The position numbers and the translations under genes were made by a program. A DNA stretch of 41,887 nucleotides, from contig JBPOJN010000040.1 in NCBI GenBank assembly GCA_052033505.1, positions 1-41,887 of the forward strand, read 5' to 3'. The notes under the pieces are model-generated. The model was given only the letters and a program-made list of their open reading frames with translations. It did no database searches and was not told where the DNA came from. The DNA comes from JBPOJN01 sp052033505. GTDB taxonomy: Bacteria; UBA10199; JACPAL01; GCA-016699445. Shown piece by piece: positions 16,719 through 25,016 of the stretch; the stretch's first letter is position 1, and the number at the start of each line of letters is the position of its first letter.

Positions 16719-18059
16719 ATGGTCGCCGTCATTTCCCAACCCACTTATCTTAAGAGAGCTTTTTCCTCTTTCAGCGCCGCGATCGAACGTCGCACGGGAA
16801 CGCCTTCGCATTCCTTGCCCCACTGGCGCTCTCTCGTCAAAAATCCCTTCGACGTACGGGGTTTCCTGGGGCTCGTCGCCGACATGAGGAAGCGGGGCCT
16901 CGCGTCCCATGAGATCTTGAGCGCACGGGCTCATTGGTGGGCGAATTTCTCGACCTGGAGGAATGAGACCAAACAAACCGACCGTCCTTACGCGGAAAAT
17001 GAACCTCTCGCGGTCGCCAAAAAAACGGCCTTTGAAACCAGAAACTTTCAAGGGATTGGCGGTCTGAAATTCACGTCTCCGGAATTCGCCGAACTTCCCT
17101 CTTTCTTGCATGCCATGATTCAAGGTCGGGCCGTCGTCGAACAGGGTGGGCTGAAGCTTTATCATAGCCACGATTGGGGGCCCATCGACTTCAACCGCTT
17201 AAACCGCGGTTTATCAGCCTACGTGCAGGAAAACGGGCTTGCGGAACTCTTGAGGGATTACGCATTTCTCTCGGGGCGTTTCGACGTTGACGCCTCGGAG
17301 GTTAGGTCAGCGCTGGGGGCGAATTTTGAAAAATTCGGATGGCGTTCTTTACCGGATTGGAAAGAGGTCCATTGGGAACGCCACAACCGCCGCCCGGAAG
17401 GACCACGGGAATTCAAACACGACGAATCTGCGAGGACTCCCCTGGGCCGCGTCCTGCGCGTGATGGAAGATGCGGACTTTCCCCATTCGCTTCCTGTTCG
17501 CAGAGTCACGCAGGACGACGCTTTTGACCTCAAAGGCCCTTTTCAGGAAAACACCTTTTTCAAATTCCTTTGCGACCACTGGGATCAATTCGAGGACGAA
17601 GGACAAGTTCCGCTCTTTAAAAAGCGTTCGCTCAACACCAAGGATTTCCACGCGATTTTCCAAGTCCATTTGACTCAAGCGCCCTTCGTTTCCTACCAAG
17701 TCTTGCGCAGGGCCGCGGCCGCCGCACGGCGCCAAGGGCAAACAGAGATAGAAGCCCGGATCCTGCATTATCTCGCGGTGTCCGCGCGGGACCAGGCCTA
17801 CCCGCAGGCATCGACCGCCATTTGGTGGAGGTCAGGAGAGGTTTTTTCGAAAATCGACGCTTCCTTGGGATTCCATGCGAAGACCGACGCCGTGCGAGGT
17901 TTCTTTTATGCGGGCCGTAAGGCGATGCTCCGTGGTCAGCGGGATAAAGCCCGTCACTGGTATCACTGCGCCGAGCTCCTGGGTTATGCGTTGTCTCTCA
18001 AATCTTCGGAGTTGAAAGAATTCGGCGAGGCCGTCGATTACCCCGAAAAGACGATATGA
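16719..18059 (+). CDS. Uncharacterised protein, paralogue A of a coupled pair
   Basis: No family recognised. The 446-residue protein has no signal peptide or membrane segment, is rich in Trp, Arg and His, and looks helical. Its N-terminus (residues 12-76) aligns without gaps to the N-terminus of the next gene: FSSFSAAIERRT against LSAFTATIQEHT, then LVADMRKRGLASHEIL against LISDLREAKLKTEGLL and a shared Trp-Trp pair (HWW / AWW). The C-terminal third also matches, ending in a TPR-like unit (RDKARHWYHCAELLGYA). Relative to paralogue B it carries an extra middle region of about 120 residues. A weak GGAAA lies five bases before the ATG. Its stop overlaps the next start (ATGA), so the two are made together. 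Divergent from the nuclease-like gene. Reading frame and homology to its neighbour make it a real gene; function unknown. Confidence 0.85.
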   Translation: MVAVISQPTYLKRAFSSFSAAIERRTGTPSHSLPHWRSLVKNPFDVRGFLGLVADMRKRGLASHEILSARAHWWANFSTWRNETKQTDRPYAENEPLAVAKKTAFETRNFQGIGGLKFTSPEFAELPSFLHAMIQGRAVVEQGGLKLYHSHDWGPIDFNRLNRGLSAYVQENGLAELLRDYAFLSGRFDVDASEVRSALGANFEKFGWRSLPDWKEVHWERHNRRPEGPREFKHDESARTPLGRVLRVMEDADFPHSLPVRRVTQDDAFDLKGPFQENTFFKFLCDHWDQFEDEGQVPLFKKRSLNTKDFHAIFQVHLTQAPFVSYQVLRRAAAAARRQGQTEIEARILHYLAVSARDQAYPQASTAIWWRSGEVFSKIDASLGFHAKTDAVRGFFYAGRKAMLRGQRDKARHWYHCAELLGYALSLKSSELKEFGEAVDYPEKTI

Positions 18060-18991
18060 CCCGCCTCGCTTCCGCCCTCTCCGCCTTCACCGCGACGATC
18101 CAAGAACACACGCAGCAACCCGCGACCGAACTCAGCCGTTGGTACCGGTTCGCCGTGGACCCGGCCAACGTGTATCACTGGGTGAGCCTGATCTCGGATT
18201 TGCGCGAGGCCAAGCTCAAGACCGAGGGATTGCTCGCGGTTCGAAATGCGTGGTGGGACCTCTTGAAAGATCAGGCGCCAAATCGTCAATTGCCGTCGAC
18301 CCACGTTTATTGGCGAAGTGGTCCTGACGAACTTCTGGGTGAGTTCCGCGACTTCATCCAAAAAGCGATGCAACCTCCGCAAGTCGACGTGCCGGAAGGA
18401 CCGCTGCACGGAGTGGAGACTCTCGCAGGGAAGCCAGATCTGAATAGCCCGTTCTTGAGATTTTTATTGAAAAGGATCGACGCTCCACAGGATCCGGAGG
18501 TCCAAGAATTTCAAGGTTCCCTCTACAGCGCGGACGTTTATCCTCTGCAAAAGGCCATCAGTTTTTTTCTGGAACCGAATAACCCCCTGTACGCGGAGTC
18601 GGCTTGGAGATTGATCCGCGAAGCGGCGGAAGTCGCCGGCCAACACGAAGCGAGCGAACTCGAAAGAAGCCTTATTTATTATTTTTCGGGTCCTTTGTTC
18701 GCGTTGCATCGCATTTCAGAAGCAGCTCAAAGCAAGTGGTACGTTGGGGAAAAATACGAACACGCCGGCCTCTCCTCGCGCGCGTGGGAGGCCAAGGATA
18801 AGGCGGCTCTCATTTATCTGCAGGCGGGGAATCATCCGGCGACCGAGACGGAACAAGCGACGCGGTATTACCGCTTGGCCGAGCTCATCGCCTACGCCAA
18901 CGACGACAAAAAATCGGACCCCAAAGGCGAGCATTTGGAACAATACAGCCGGATCGTCGACGATCCGGAAAAACACCGCAGCGAGTTTTAG
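18056..18991 (+). CDS. Uncharacterised protein, paralogue B of a coupled pair
   Basis: No family recognised. 311 residues, soluble, predicted helical. It is a shorter relative of the preceding gene: matching N-terminal region (residues 6-68, with RNAWWDLL near the end), a matching DLNSPFLRFLLKRID segment against DLKGPFQENTFFKFL, matching REAAEVAGQHEASE, and a C-terminal TPR-like helix pair (ATRYYRLAELIAYA) followed by DDPEKHRSEF against DYPEKTI. The start overlaps the stop of paralogue A by four bases. The stop (TAG 18989-18991) abuts the lysS stop on the other strand with no gap, so there is no room for a separate terminator. The arrangement suggests a duplicated gene kept as two subunits of one complex; that is an inference. 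Confidence 0.85.
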   Translation: MTRLASALSAFTATIQEHTQQPATELSRWYRFAVDPANVYHWVSLISDLREAKLKTEGLLAVRNAWWDLLKDQAPNRQLPSTHVYWRSGPDELLGEFRDFIQKAMQPPQVDVPEGPLHGVETLAGKPDLNSPFLRFLLKRIDAPQDPEVQEFQGSLYSADVYPLQKAISFFLEPNNPLYAESAWRLIREAAEVAGQHEASELERSLIYYFSGPLFALHRISEAAQSKWYVGEKYEHAGLSSRAWEAKDKAALIYLQAGNHPATETEQATRYYRLAELIAYANDDKKSDPKGEHLEQYSRIVDDPEKHRSEF

Positions 18992-20344
18992 TTACTGCCC
19001 AGGACGCATCAGCGGAAATAAGATCACGTCGCGGATCGAAGGCTGATCGGTGAGCAACATGACTAAACGATCGATGCCAATACCCTCTCCGGCCGTGGGG
19101 GGCATGCCCTGCTCTAAGGCTCGAATATAATCCTCATCATAAGGCATCGCTTCTTCATCGCCCTTCGCGCGTGCTTCGACTTGATTCAAGAAACGTTCCC
19201 GTTGATCGCGTGGGTCGTTCAACTCCGAGAACGCGTTCGCGATCTCCATGCCGGCGACGTACAGTTCGAAACGATCGACGATCTCCGGATTCGCGTCGTT
19301 CTTGCGCGCGAGCGGAGATTCTTTGAGAGGAAAAGGCACGACGAACGTCGGCTGGATCAACGTCTCTTCACCTTCCGCGAGCATCTGTTCGTAGGAAATC
19401 CGGCGGAACGGTTTTTCGAACGATATTGTTTTGCTTTGATAGGTGATTTCTTTTTTACCGTAAATTTTCAGCGCAAGCTCGCCCAACAAGTCTTCGGTCA
19501 AGGCCATCATGTCTTCGTAGGTCGCGTACGCCTGGTAGAACTCGATCATCGTGAATTCGGGATTATGCCGTGTGGAAACGCCTTCGTTGCGGAAATTGCG
19601 GTTGATCTCGAAGACGCGCTCGATGCCGCCCACGACCAGACGTTTCAGGTGAAGTTCCGGCGCCACTCTCAAGAATAAAGGAATGTCCAAGGCGTTGTGG
19701 TGCGTCGTGAAAGGCTTCGCCGCGGCACCGCCGGCCAACGCATGCATCATCGGCGTCTCGACTTCGACGTAATCGCGGTCCAGGAAGAATTGCCTTAAAC
19801 TTTGGACGATCTTCGAGCGTTTCAAGAAAACGTCTTTGACCGTTTCGTTCGAAATCAGGTCGAGATAGCGCTGGCGGTAGCGGATCTCGACATCTTGCAA
19901 TCCATGCCATTTCTCCGGCAGCGGCCTTAAGGCCTTGCAGACGAGCTTCAAGTCCTCCGCGCGGATCGTGAGCTCATTAGTCTTCGTGCGGAAAAGTTTT
20001 CCGCGGACCCACAGAAAATCGCCCAGATCCGTTTTTTTGAAGATTTCGAGGACTTCCGGAGACAAAGATTTCTCTTCGACGAAAACCTGAAGAGTGCCCT
20101 TCCGGTCTTTGAGTTTCACGAACGCGGCCTTGCCAAACGACCGCAACAACATCACACGCCCCGCGATCGAAAACGTCTCCGTCACCGCCTCGACGGCTTC
20201 CTTGGCGAGCGGGTCGTATTTTTCGAGGATTTCCGCAGTCGTATGTGCGACGTCGAAACGATTCGGATAGGCTTGATGGCCGCTCGCGACGATTTCTTCG
20301 AGGCGTGCGATGCGGTTTTGATATTCTTCGTCGGCCTGGGACAC
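18992..20344 (-). CDS. lysS: Lysyl-tRNA synthetase (class II)
   Basis: Charges tRNA-Lys. The 450-residue protein has an N-terminal OB-fold anticodon-binding domain (FSIAGRVMLLRSFGKAAFVKLKD around residues 47-69) and the class II catalytic core: motif 1 near the VETPMMHALAGGAAAKPF block, motif 2 with FRNEGVSTRHNPEFTMIEFY, and motif 3 GEGIGIDRLVMLLTDQ. It is about 50 residues shorter than the Escherichia coli enzyme, mainly at the N-terminus, within the range of bacterial LysS. It starts at GTG, with AGGAG seven bases upstream. In many related bacteria lysS is followed by the lol permease genes; here three unknown genes intervene. The 137-base gap to the divergent acyl-CoA ligase gene must hold promoters for both, but none stands out. 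Confidence 0.97.
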   Translation of the reverse strand: MSQADEEYQNRIARLEEIVASGHQAYPNRFDVAHTTAEILEKYDPLAKEAVEAVTETFSIAGRVMLLRSFGKAAFVKLKDRKGTLQVFVEEKSLSPEVLEIFKKTDLGDFLWVRGKLFRTKTNELTIRAEDLKLVCKALRPLPEKWHGLQDVEIRYRQRYLDLISNETVKDVFLKRSKIVQSLRQFFLDRDYVEVETPMMHALAGGAAAKPFTTHHNALDIPLFLRVAPELHLKRLVVGGIERVFEINRNFRNEGVSTRHNPEFTMIEFYQAYATYEDMMALTEDLLGELALKIYGKKEITYQSKTISFEKPFRRISYEQMLAEGEETLIQPTFVVPFPLKESPLARKNDANPEIVDRFELYVAGMEIANAFSELNDPRDQRERFLNQVEARAKGDEEAMPYDEDYIRALEQGMPPTAGEGIGIDRLVMLLTDQPSIRDVILFPLMRPGQ

Positions 20345-20481
20345 GGGAGTCTCCTTTAAGTCTTTTTAAGAAGCCGGTGTCTGTCACGATCCTGCAAGAG
20401 AAGTCAATTTTCGGGACGGACTAAAAAATCATCCACCTTTCAACTGGACTTTCACAGGCCCGGTCTCTAAAAACCGCGGCC

Positions 20482-22431
20482 ATGTCGAAACACTCCGATC
20501 AATGGAAAGAGTCCCTGCTGAATTATTTCCTGTCCGACTTAGGAATGGATTTGAACGCGATGATCTCCCTGCCGCGCGTCTTTTCCCGGTGCGCCACGCA
20601 CTTCAACACGAAGACCGCCCTCCTGGAGAAAAAAGACGGCAAATACGTCCCTCTCTCCTATGCGGACCTCTTGGACCAAGCGCGCGCTTTCGGATCGGCC
20701 CTTGTCGACAAAGGCGTCCGCAGCCAGGACCGTTTCGGCATCTTCCTGAAAAATTCCCCCGCGTGGGTGATTTCCGATTTCGGGACCATGTTCGCGGGCG
20801 GCACAACCGTCCCCATCTATGAAACCCTGACGCCGCACGCGGTCCGCCATATTTTGAAAGACTCCGGAGCCGTGGGCGTCGTCGTGGAAGATAAAAAGCA
20901 ATTCGAAAAAATTCGCGAAGTCTGGCCGGAATTACCTCAGCTGAAATTCGTCGTCGTCCGTAAAATCGACGGAGTCACGCCGAGCGACCAAGTCCTGTCT
21001 TTTGAAAGCTTCCTGAAATCCGGTACGGACCGCCTGCGCACGCACGCATCGCTGTTGAAAGAACGTCTCGAAGGCATCGGCCGCGACGACGTGGCCAGCA
21101 TCGTCTATACCAGCGGCACGACCGGAGACCCGAAAGGCGTCATGCTGACGCACCGCAATCTCCTGTCCAACGTCTACGGCATCATGTCGGTCACCGACGT
21201 CACCCCGCGGGACGTGATGCTCTCTCTCTTGCCGCTCTCGCACGTCTTTGAGCGGTCCGTTGGTTACTACGTACCGATCCTCTTCGGCGCGACGATCGCC
21301 TATGCCGAGAGCATCGATACCGTCTCGCAAAATCTACAGGAAGTGAAGCCGACCGTCTGCTGCGCCGTGCCGCGCCTCTTCGAAAAAATTTACACGCGCA
21401 TGGTCCAGAAGATGGAAAAAGAGAGCGCCGTCAAAAAGGCACTGTTCCGATGGGCCACCTCGGTCGGCCGCCGCGTCTGGCAAGAACAAGCCCGCAAACG
21501 TCGAAATACGGCCCAAGATCGCCGTCAACGTCACCGTCCCGAAGACCGATTCATCATCGAAGAGCCACCCATCTCGAACCCCTTGCTCCGCGCGTCGTTC
21601 CGCATCGCGAACCGCTTGGTCTACCGCAAACTCCGCGACTCCATGGGGGGGCGCTTACGCTTCTTCGTCTCCGGCGGCGCGCCGTTGTCCAAAGACTTGG
21701 TCGATTTTTTTCTAAGCTTGAACATCTCGATCTACGAGGGCTACGGCATGACGGAATCCAGCCCGGTCATCAGCTTCAACTTCGCGAGCAAGTTCAAGCC
21801 CGGCACGGTGGGCAAACTGCTGCCGCACGTCCAGGTCAAACTCTCCGAACAGGGCGAAATCCTGGTCAAAGGACCCAACGTCATGAAGGGTTATTTCAAC
21901 AATCCGAAAGCGACGGCCGACACGATCGACGCCGAAGGCTGGCTGCATACCGGCGACGTGGGCGTCTTCGACGAAGATAACTATTTAAAGATCACCGACC
22001 GCATCAAAGAAATACTCGTGATGAGCAACGGCAAGAACGTCGCCCCGCTTCCGATCGAGAACAAGCTCACGCAGTCGCCCCTGATCGCAAACGCCATGGC
22101 CGTCGGCAACAACCGCAAATACGTCTCGGCCTTGCTCTTTCCGTCCAGACCGGAAGTCGAGACCTTGGCCAAGAGCTTGGGAATTTCGGCGCAGAGCCAT
22201 GAAGAATTGTACATGAATCCCATCTTGCGTGAACGTTTCGAGAAGATCGTCAAAGACGTGAACCAAGACCTCCCCCGCTACGAACAAATCAAGACATTCG
22301 AAATCGTCCCCGACGAACTGACCGTCGACGGCGGCGAAATCACCCCGACCCTGAAACTCAAGCGCCGCATACTCGATAAGAAATACACGGATAAGATCGA
22401 GAAATTGTACGCCGGCGGCGGTGAAGGCTAA
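20482..22431 (+). CDS. Long-chain fatty acid-CoA ligase (AMP-forming, FadD/FAA type)
   Basis: Activates fatty acids to acyl-CoA via an acyl-adenylate, at the inner face of the membrane. The 649-residue protein has the ANL-superfamily motifs in order: P-loop-like YTSGTTGDPKGVM near residue 210, the LPLSHVFERSVGYY block typical of long-chain ligases, YGMTESSPVISF near residue 418, WLHTGDVG near residue 488, and KITDRIKEILVMSNGKNVAP with the hinge. A Lys-rich C-terminal part completes the small domain. An Arg-rich insertion (about residues 333-355) precedes the central domain, as is common in long-chain enzymes. It stands alone on the plus strand, divergent from lysS and convergent with the phosphatase gene three bases downstream. 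Substrate chain length is inferred from family resemblance. Confidence 0.93.
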   Translation: MSKHSDQWKESLLNYFLSDLGMDLNAMISLPRVFSRCATHFNTKTALLEKKDGKYVPLSYADLLDQARAFGSALVDKGVRSQDRFGIFLKNSPAWVISDFGTMFAGGTTVPIYETLTPHAVRHILKDSGAVGVVVEDKKQFEKIREVWPELPQLKFVVVRKIDGVTPSDQVLSFESFLKSGTDRLRTHASLLKERLEGIGRDDVASIVYTSGTTGDPKGVMLTHRNLLSNVYGIMSVTDVTPRDVMLSLLPLSHVFERSVGYYVPILFGATIAYAESIDTVSQNLQEVKPTVCCAVPRLFEKIYTRMVQKMEKESAVKKALFRWATSVGRRVWQEQARKRRNTAQDRRQRHRPEDRFIIEEPPISNPLLRASFRIANRLVYRKLRDSMGGRLRFFVSGGAPLSKDLVDFFLSLNISIYEGYGMTESSPVISFNFASKFKPGTVGKLLPHVQVKLSEQGEILVKGPNVMKGYFNNPKATADTIDAEGWLHTGDVGVFDEDNYLKITDRIKEILVMSNGKNVAPLPIENKLTQSPLIANAMAVGNNRKYVSALLFPSRPEVETLAKSLGISAQSHEELYMNPILRERFEKIVKDVNQDLPRYEQIKTFEIVPDELTVDGGEITPTLKLKRRILDKKYTDKIEKLYAGGGEG

Positions 22432-22434
22432 AAT

Positions 22435-23418
22435 CTAAGAAACTGTCCTGATAAAAACGAGGGCGGATTGATTATCTTCTGCACTCAGATCCCCGATGGG
22501 CGCCTCACCATCCCGTGAAGCAAAAATCTGCCCTTCACTATTGATGAATTTTCCTTCCAGGAATCCTCCGAAAGAACGCGGAACCGCCCAAGGTTTTTTC
22601 CCGGCAAATTGGCGAGACCATTCCCTCGCTTCCAAGCGACGCGTCCCGTCCTCCTGCAAAGCCCTTCTCATGCCGTAGGCCGTAGCCGTAGAATGACTGT
22701 TGATCAGCTCCCTTAATTGTCCGGGATAGCGGTGATAATAACGCGCCAGGCCGTCCACCATCAGGAGAATTCCGTCGCCCGCAGCCAACTTGGACGAAAG
22801 GAAACCCGGCGAGGGATTTGAAAGTTTACTGGTGACGATTTCATCGAGTTCCGCCGGAAAACGACCCGCCAGCTTCGGCAGAGGCCCTCCTCCCAAATAA
22901 ACATTCGGTACATTTTCAAAAGAAACCGCATACGGCAAGACGTCATAGTCTCCGGCTTTAAGACGCCGAAGCGCCCAAATCTCGACGTCACCGGCGACAG
23001 CGATCTCCACGACGCCATCCGGGTAAACGCGCATCGCGCTCGCGATCGTTTGCCCGCGCAAAATGATCCGCCGGATTTCCGCATCGGCCTCTAAAAAAGC
23101 GTTTCCTAACGAGGCTCCCTCTCTCACGCATTTGAAAACGGTCTTCACCGCCATGGCGCTGGCTAGGTCTCCTTGCGGAGATTGAGAAACGCCATCCGCG
23201 ACCATGAAAACGCCTTCACCCGAGATACCAAAGGCGTCGTCATTTCTCTCCGGATGCCCGCCAGCTTGGGTAAAAGCGCTGACCTCTCCGAGACCGGGAA
23301 GGATGCCGTCATAATCCGCTTGCCGCACGCGCGGAACGTTCGATCCGTCGCTGATGACGGATTCACCGGGCAGAATTCGGTTTTGTGGAAATCCAAAAAA
23401 AGTCCGAAGGGAAACCAT
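22435..23418 (-). CDS. PP2C-family serine/threonine phosphatase
   Basis: Mn/Mg-dependent protein phosphatase domain. The 327-residue protein shows the family acidic motifs: HPERNDDAFGISG, VFMVADGVSQSPQGDLAS, TIASAMRVYPDGVVEIAVAGD, LLMVDGLARYY and the C-terminal EDNQSALVFI with the metal-binding Asp-Asn. There is no membrane segment or sensor domain, so it is a stand-alone cytoplasmic enzyme. I chose ATG 23416-23418, four bases after the tatD stop and preceded by GGGG, rather than a longer frame that runs into tatD. No Ser/Thr kinase gene is in the window, so its substrate is unknown. It is expressed with the ferredoxin-tatD group by position. Confidence 0.88.
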   Translation of the reverse strand: MVSLRTFFGFPQNRILPGESVISDGSNVPRVRQADYDGILPGLGEVSAFTQAGGHPERNDDAFGISGEGVFMVADGVSQSPQGDLASAMAVKTVFKCVREGASLGNAFLEADAEIRRIILRGQTIASAMRVYPDGVVEIAVAGDVEIWALRRLKAGDYDVLPYAVSFENVPNVYLGGGPLPKLAGRFPAELDEIVTSKLSNPSPGFLSSKLAAGDGILLMVDGLARYYHRYPGQLRELINSHSTATAYGMRRALQEDGTRRLEAREWSRQFAGKKPWAVPRSFGGFLEGKFINSEGQIFASRDGEAPIGDLSAEDNQSALVFIRTVS

Positions 23419-23422
23419 AGAC

Positions 23423-24193
23423 TTACCCCGGGATCTTAAAAAGACGCTTCGCGTTCTCGCTCGTAATGCGGAAAACTTCATTCTCCTCGAGACCTTTGAG
23501 CGCCGCCAGCTTACGGGCGGTCAAGACGACGTAAGACGGCTCGTTGCGTTTCCCGCGGTGCGGTTCCGGTGCCAGAAACGGCGCGTCGGTTTCGACCAAA
23601 CAATAATCCAAAGACGCTGCTTTCGCCGCTTCGTGCAAATCCGTCGCTTTTCGGAAAGTCAGAATCCCTGAGAACGAAACATAGAACCCTTTCGCGATGA
23701 TCGCCTCGGCGGTCTTGCGGTCGCCGGTGAAGCAATGAAACACGCCTCCCGCGGACCAGGCGTCTTCCGCATCGAAGATCCGGAAGCAATCCTCGAAGGC
23801 GTCGCGGCAGTGGATCACCAGAGGCTTCTTCGCGGATTTCGCCAACCGGATGAAATCGGCCAGACGGCTTTGTTGGATTTCGCGCGGCGAATGTTCGTAA
23901 TGATAATCGAGCCCCACTTCCCCGATCGCAACGACCTTGGGATGCCGGGCCAGAATTTCAAGTTCGGCGAAATCCCCTTCCTCCATTTTCGCGACATCAT
24001 GCGGATGAACGCCGACGACAGCGGAAATGTCGGGATGTTGCTCCGCGATGGCGATGACCTCGCGGCTGGTGTCCAAGTCGGTCGCGACGTTGATGAAATG
24101 CGAAACTCCCGCTTCACGCGAACGGGAAAGGACCGCGTCGACGTCGTCTTTAAAATCCGAAAAGTGAATGTGCGTGTGGGAGTCGATTAACAT
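23423..24193 (-). CDS. tatD: TatD-family metal-dependent deoxyribonuclease
   Basis: Amidohydrolase-superfamily nuclease linked in other bacteria to 3'-5' exonuclease activity and DNA repair or turnover. Its 256 residues have normal length and the family's metal ligands: SHTHIHFSDF at residues 4-13, VVGVHPHDV, AIGEVGLDYHYEHSP, PLVIHCRDAFEDC, VFHCFTGDRKTAE and VETDAPFLAPEPHRGKRNEP. It lies between the ferredoxin gene and the phosphatase gene on the same strand. A perfect 10-base palindrome (24203-24225) sits just ahead of its start. No Tat export genes are near, so the name is only historical. Confidence 0.94.
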   Translation of the reverse strand: MLIDSHTHIHFSDFKDDVDAVLSRSREAGVSHFINVATDLDTSREVIAIAEQHPDISAVVGVHPHDVAKMEEGDFAELEILARHPKVVAIGEVGLDYHYEHSPREIQQSRLADFIRLAKSAKKPLVIHCRDAFEDCFRIFDAEDAWSAGGVFHCFTGDRKTAEAIIAKGFYVSFSGILTFRKATDLHEAAKAASLDYCLVETDAPFLAPEPHRGKRNEPSYVVLTARKLAALKGLEENEVFRITSENAKRLFKIPG

Positions 24194-24202
24194 GAAGGCA
24201 TT

Positions 24203-24225
24203 CCCCCTCTTAAAGTAAGAGGGGG
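24203..24225. repeat. Perfect palindrome (REP-like element) between ferredoxin gene and tatD
   Basis: Two perfect 10-base arms, CCCCCTCTTA and TAAGAGGGGG, flank a 3-base loop. On the plus strand it is followed by CTAGGGGGAG, which partly repeats the G-rich arm. There is no T-run on either strand after the hairpin, so it is not a standard intrinsic terminator. It would sit in the mRNA between the ferredoxin stop and the tatD ATG, where such elements can stabilise upstream RNA or damp downstream expression. Confidence 0.85.
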
Positions 24226-24235
24226 CTAGGGGGAG

Positions 24236-24934
24236 TTACGCCCGATCAACGATGATATCGAGGATCTTGTCCTGGGAATTGTAGTTCGATTTGAATTCGC
24301 CGCCCTTGATCGGCAGAACGATTTCGCGCTGGAAGCGATCGGGGAAAGAATTCGCGACGCCGCAGAGACGGCGCACGCGCTCGTCTTCGAGCCAGCCTTT
24401 GAGGAACAGCTTCTTCCCGTCCGGCGAGAGCTTCACGTCGAATTTATAGTCCGGCATCTTCTCGGGGAGGTTCCATTCGAATTTCTTTTGGTGGTTCGGC
24501 ACGCGCTCGGGCATCGCGATGCGCAGGAGGTACTGCTTCGTCGTCTCTTCGCTGGAGGTCGCCATGCCGTAACGCTTCATGCGTTCCCAATACGGCTCAT
24601 CACCCTTGGCCTTCGCCTCCGCCCAACGGATCTGCCACGGGCGGTTGTCTTCGATGGGACCGATATCGACGACTTCTTTTTTCTTCTTCTTCGTGTTTTC
24701 GGGAGGCGGCGGCAGCTCACCCTTGATCAGCGAGATCGCGTCGACGGGGCAGTCATAGATGATGTCCCAGGGATTGAATTTACCCTTCGGAGAAGCAGCG
24801 ATCGCCTTCGCCTTCGTGTGCTCCGCGTTCATGATGAAGATTTCGGGGAAATCGTTGCAGCAGGCGTCGCACGCGATGCACGCGTCGCTGACGAAATACT
24901 CTTCCATCTGGGTTTGGGCCGCGGCGTCGGACAT
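24236..24934 (-). CDS. 4Fe-4S ferredoxin-like protein with long C-terminal extension
   Basis: Electron carrier by its N-terminal 80 residues: the cluster motif CIACDACCNDFPEIF near residue 19 and the distant DCPVDAI near residue 61, which together give Cys ligands for one 4Fe-4S cluster. After a Lys-rich linker (PPPPENTKKKKKEVV) come about 140 further residues, including a Trp/Arg-rich part and a C-terminal stretch with LSPDGKKLFLKGWLED and LDIIVDRA, which I cannot assign. The chosen ATG (24932-24934) has an excellent Shine-Dalgarno, AAGGAG; an upstream ATG in frame would add 18 residues but lacks one. Simple ferredoxins of this type are under 100 residues, so the extension probably binds a partner. 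The acceptor enzyme is not evident from neighbours. Confidence 0.85.
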   Translation of the reverse strand: MSDAAAQTQMEEYFVSDACIACDACCNDFPEIFIMNAEHTKAKAIAASPKGKFNPWDIIYDCPVDAISLIKGELPPPPENTKKKKKEVVDIGPIEDNRPWQIRWAEAKAKGDEPYWERMKRYGMATSSEETTKQYLLRIAMPERVPNHQKKFEWNLPEKMPDYKFDVKLSPDGKKLFLKGWLEDERVRRLCGVANSFPDRFQREIVLPIKGGEFKSNYNSQDKILDIIVDRA

Positions 24935-25016
24935 GGTTTTCTCCTTAAGAAGGCCTTGGTTTTCTTTCGAAATCCCCAATCTTGTCAAGGCTTCGATCGG
25001 CTCGAAACATTGAAAA

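Noticed and set aside
13304..18991. Restriction-modification system
   Set aside because: A nuclease-like domain is present, but no DNA methyltransferase, specificity subunit or helicase motif occurs in the block.
20345..20481. Promoters for lysS and the acyl-CoA ligase
   Set aside because: Several TTGAnn-like hexamers occur, but none has a reasonable -10 box at 16-18 bases; I did not assign them.
24203..24225. Intrinsic (Rho-independent) terminator
   Set aside because: The hairpin is perfect, but no T-run follows it on either strand and it lies within a run of same-strand genes.
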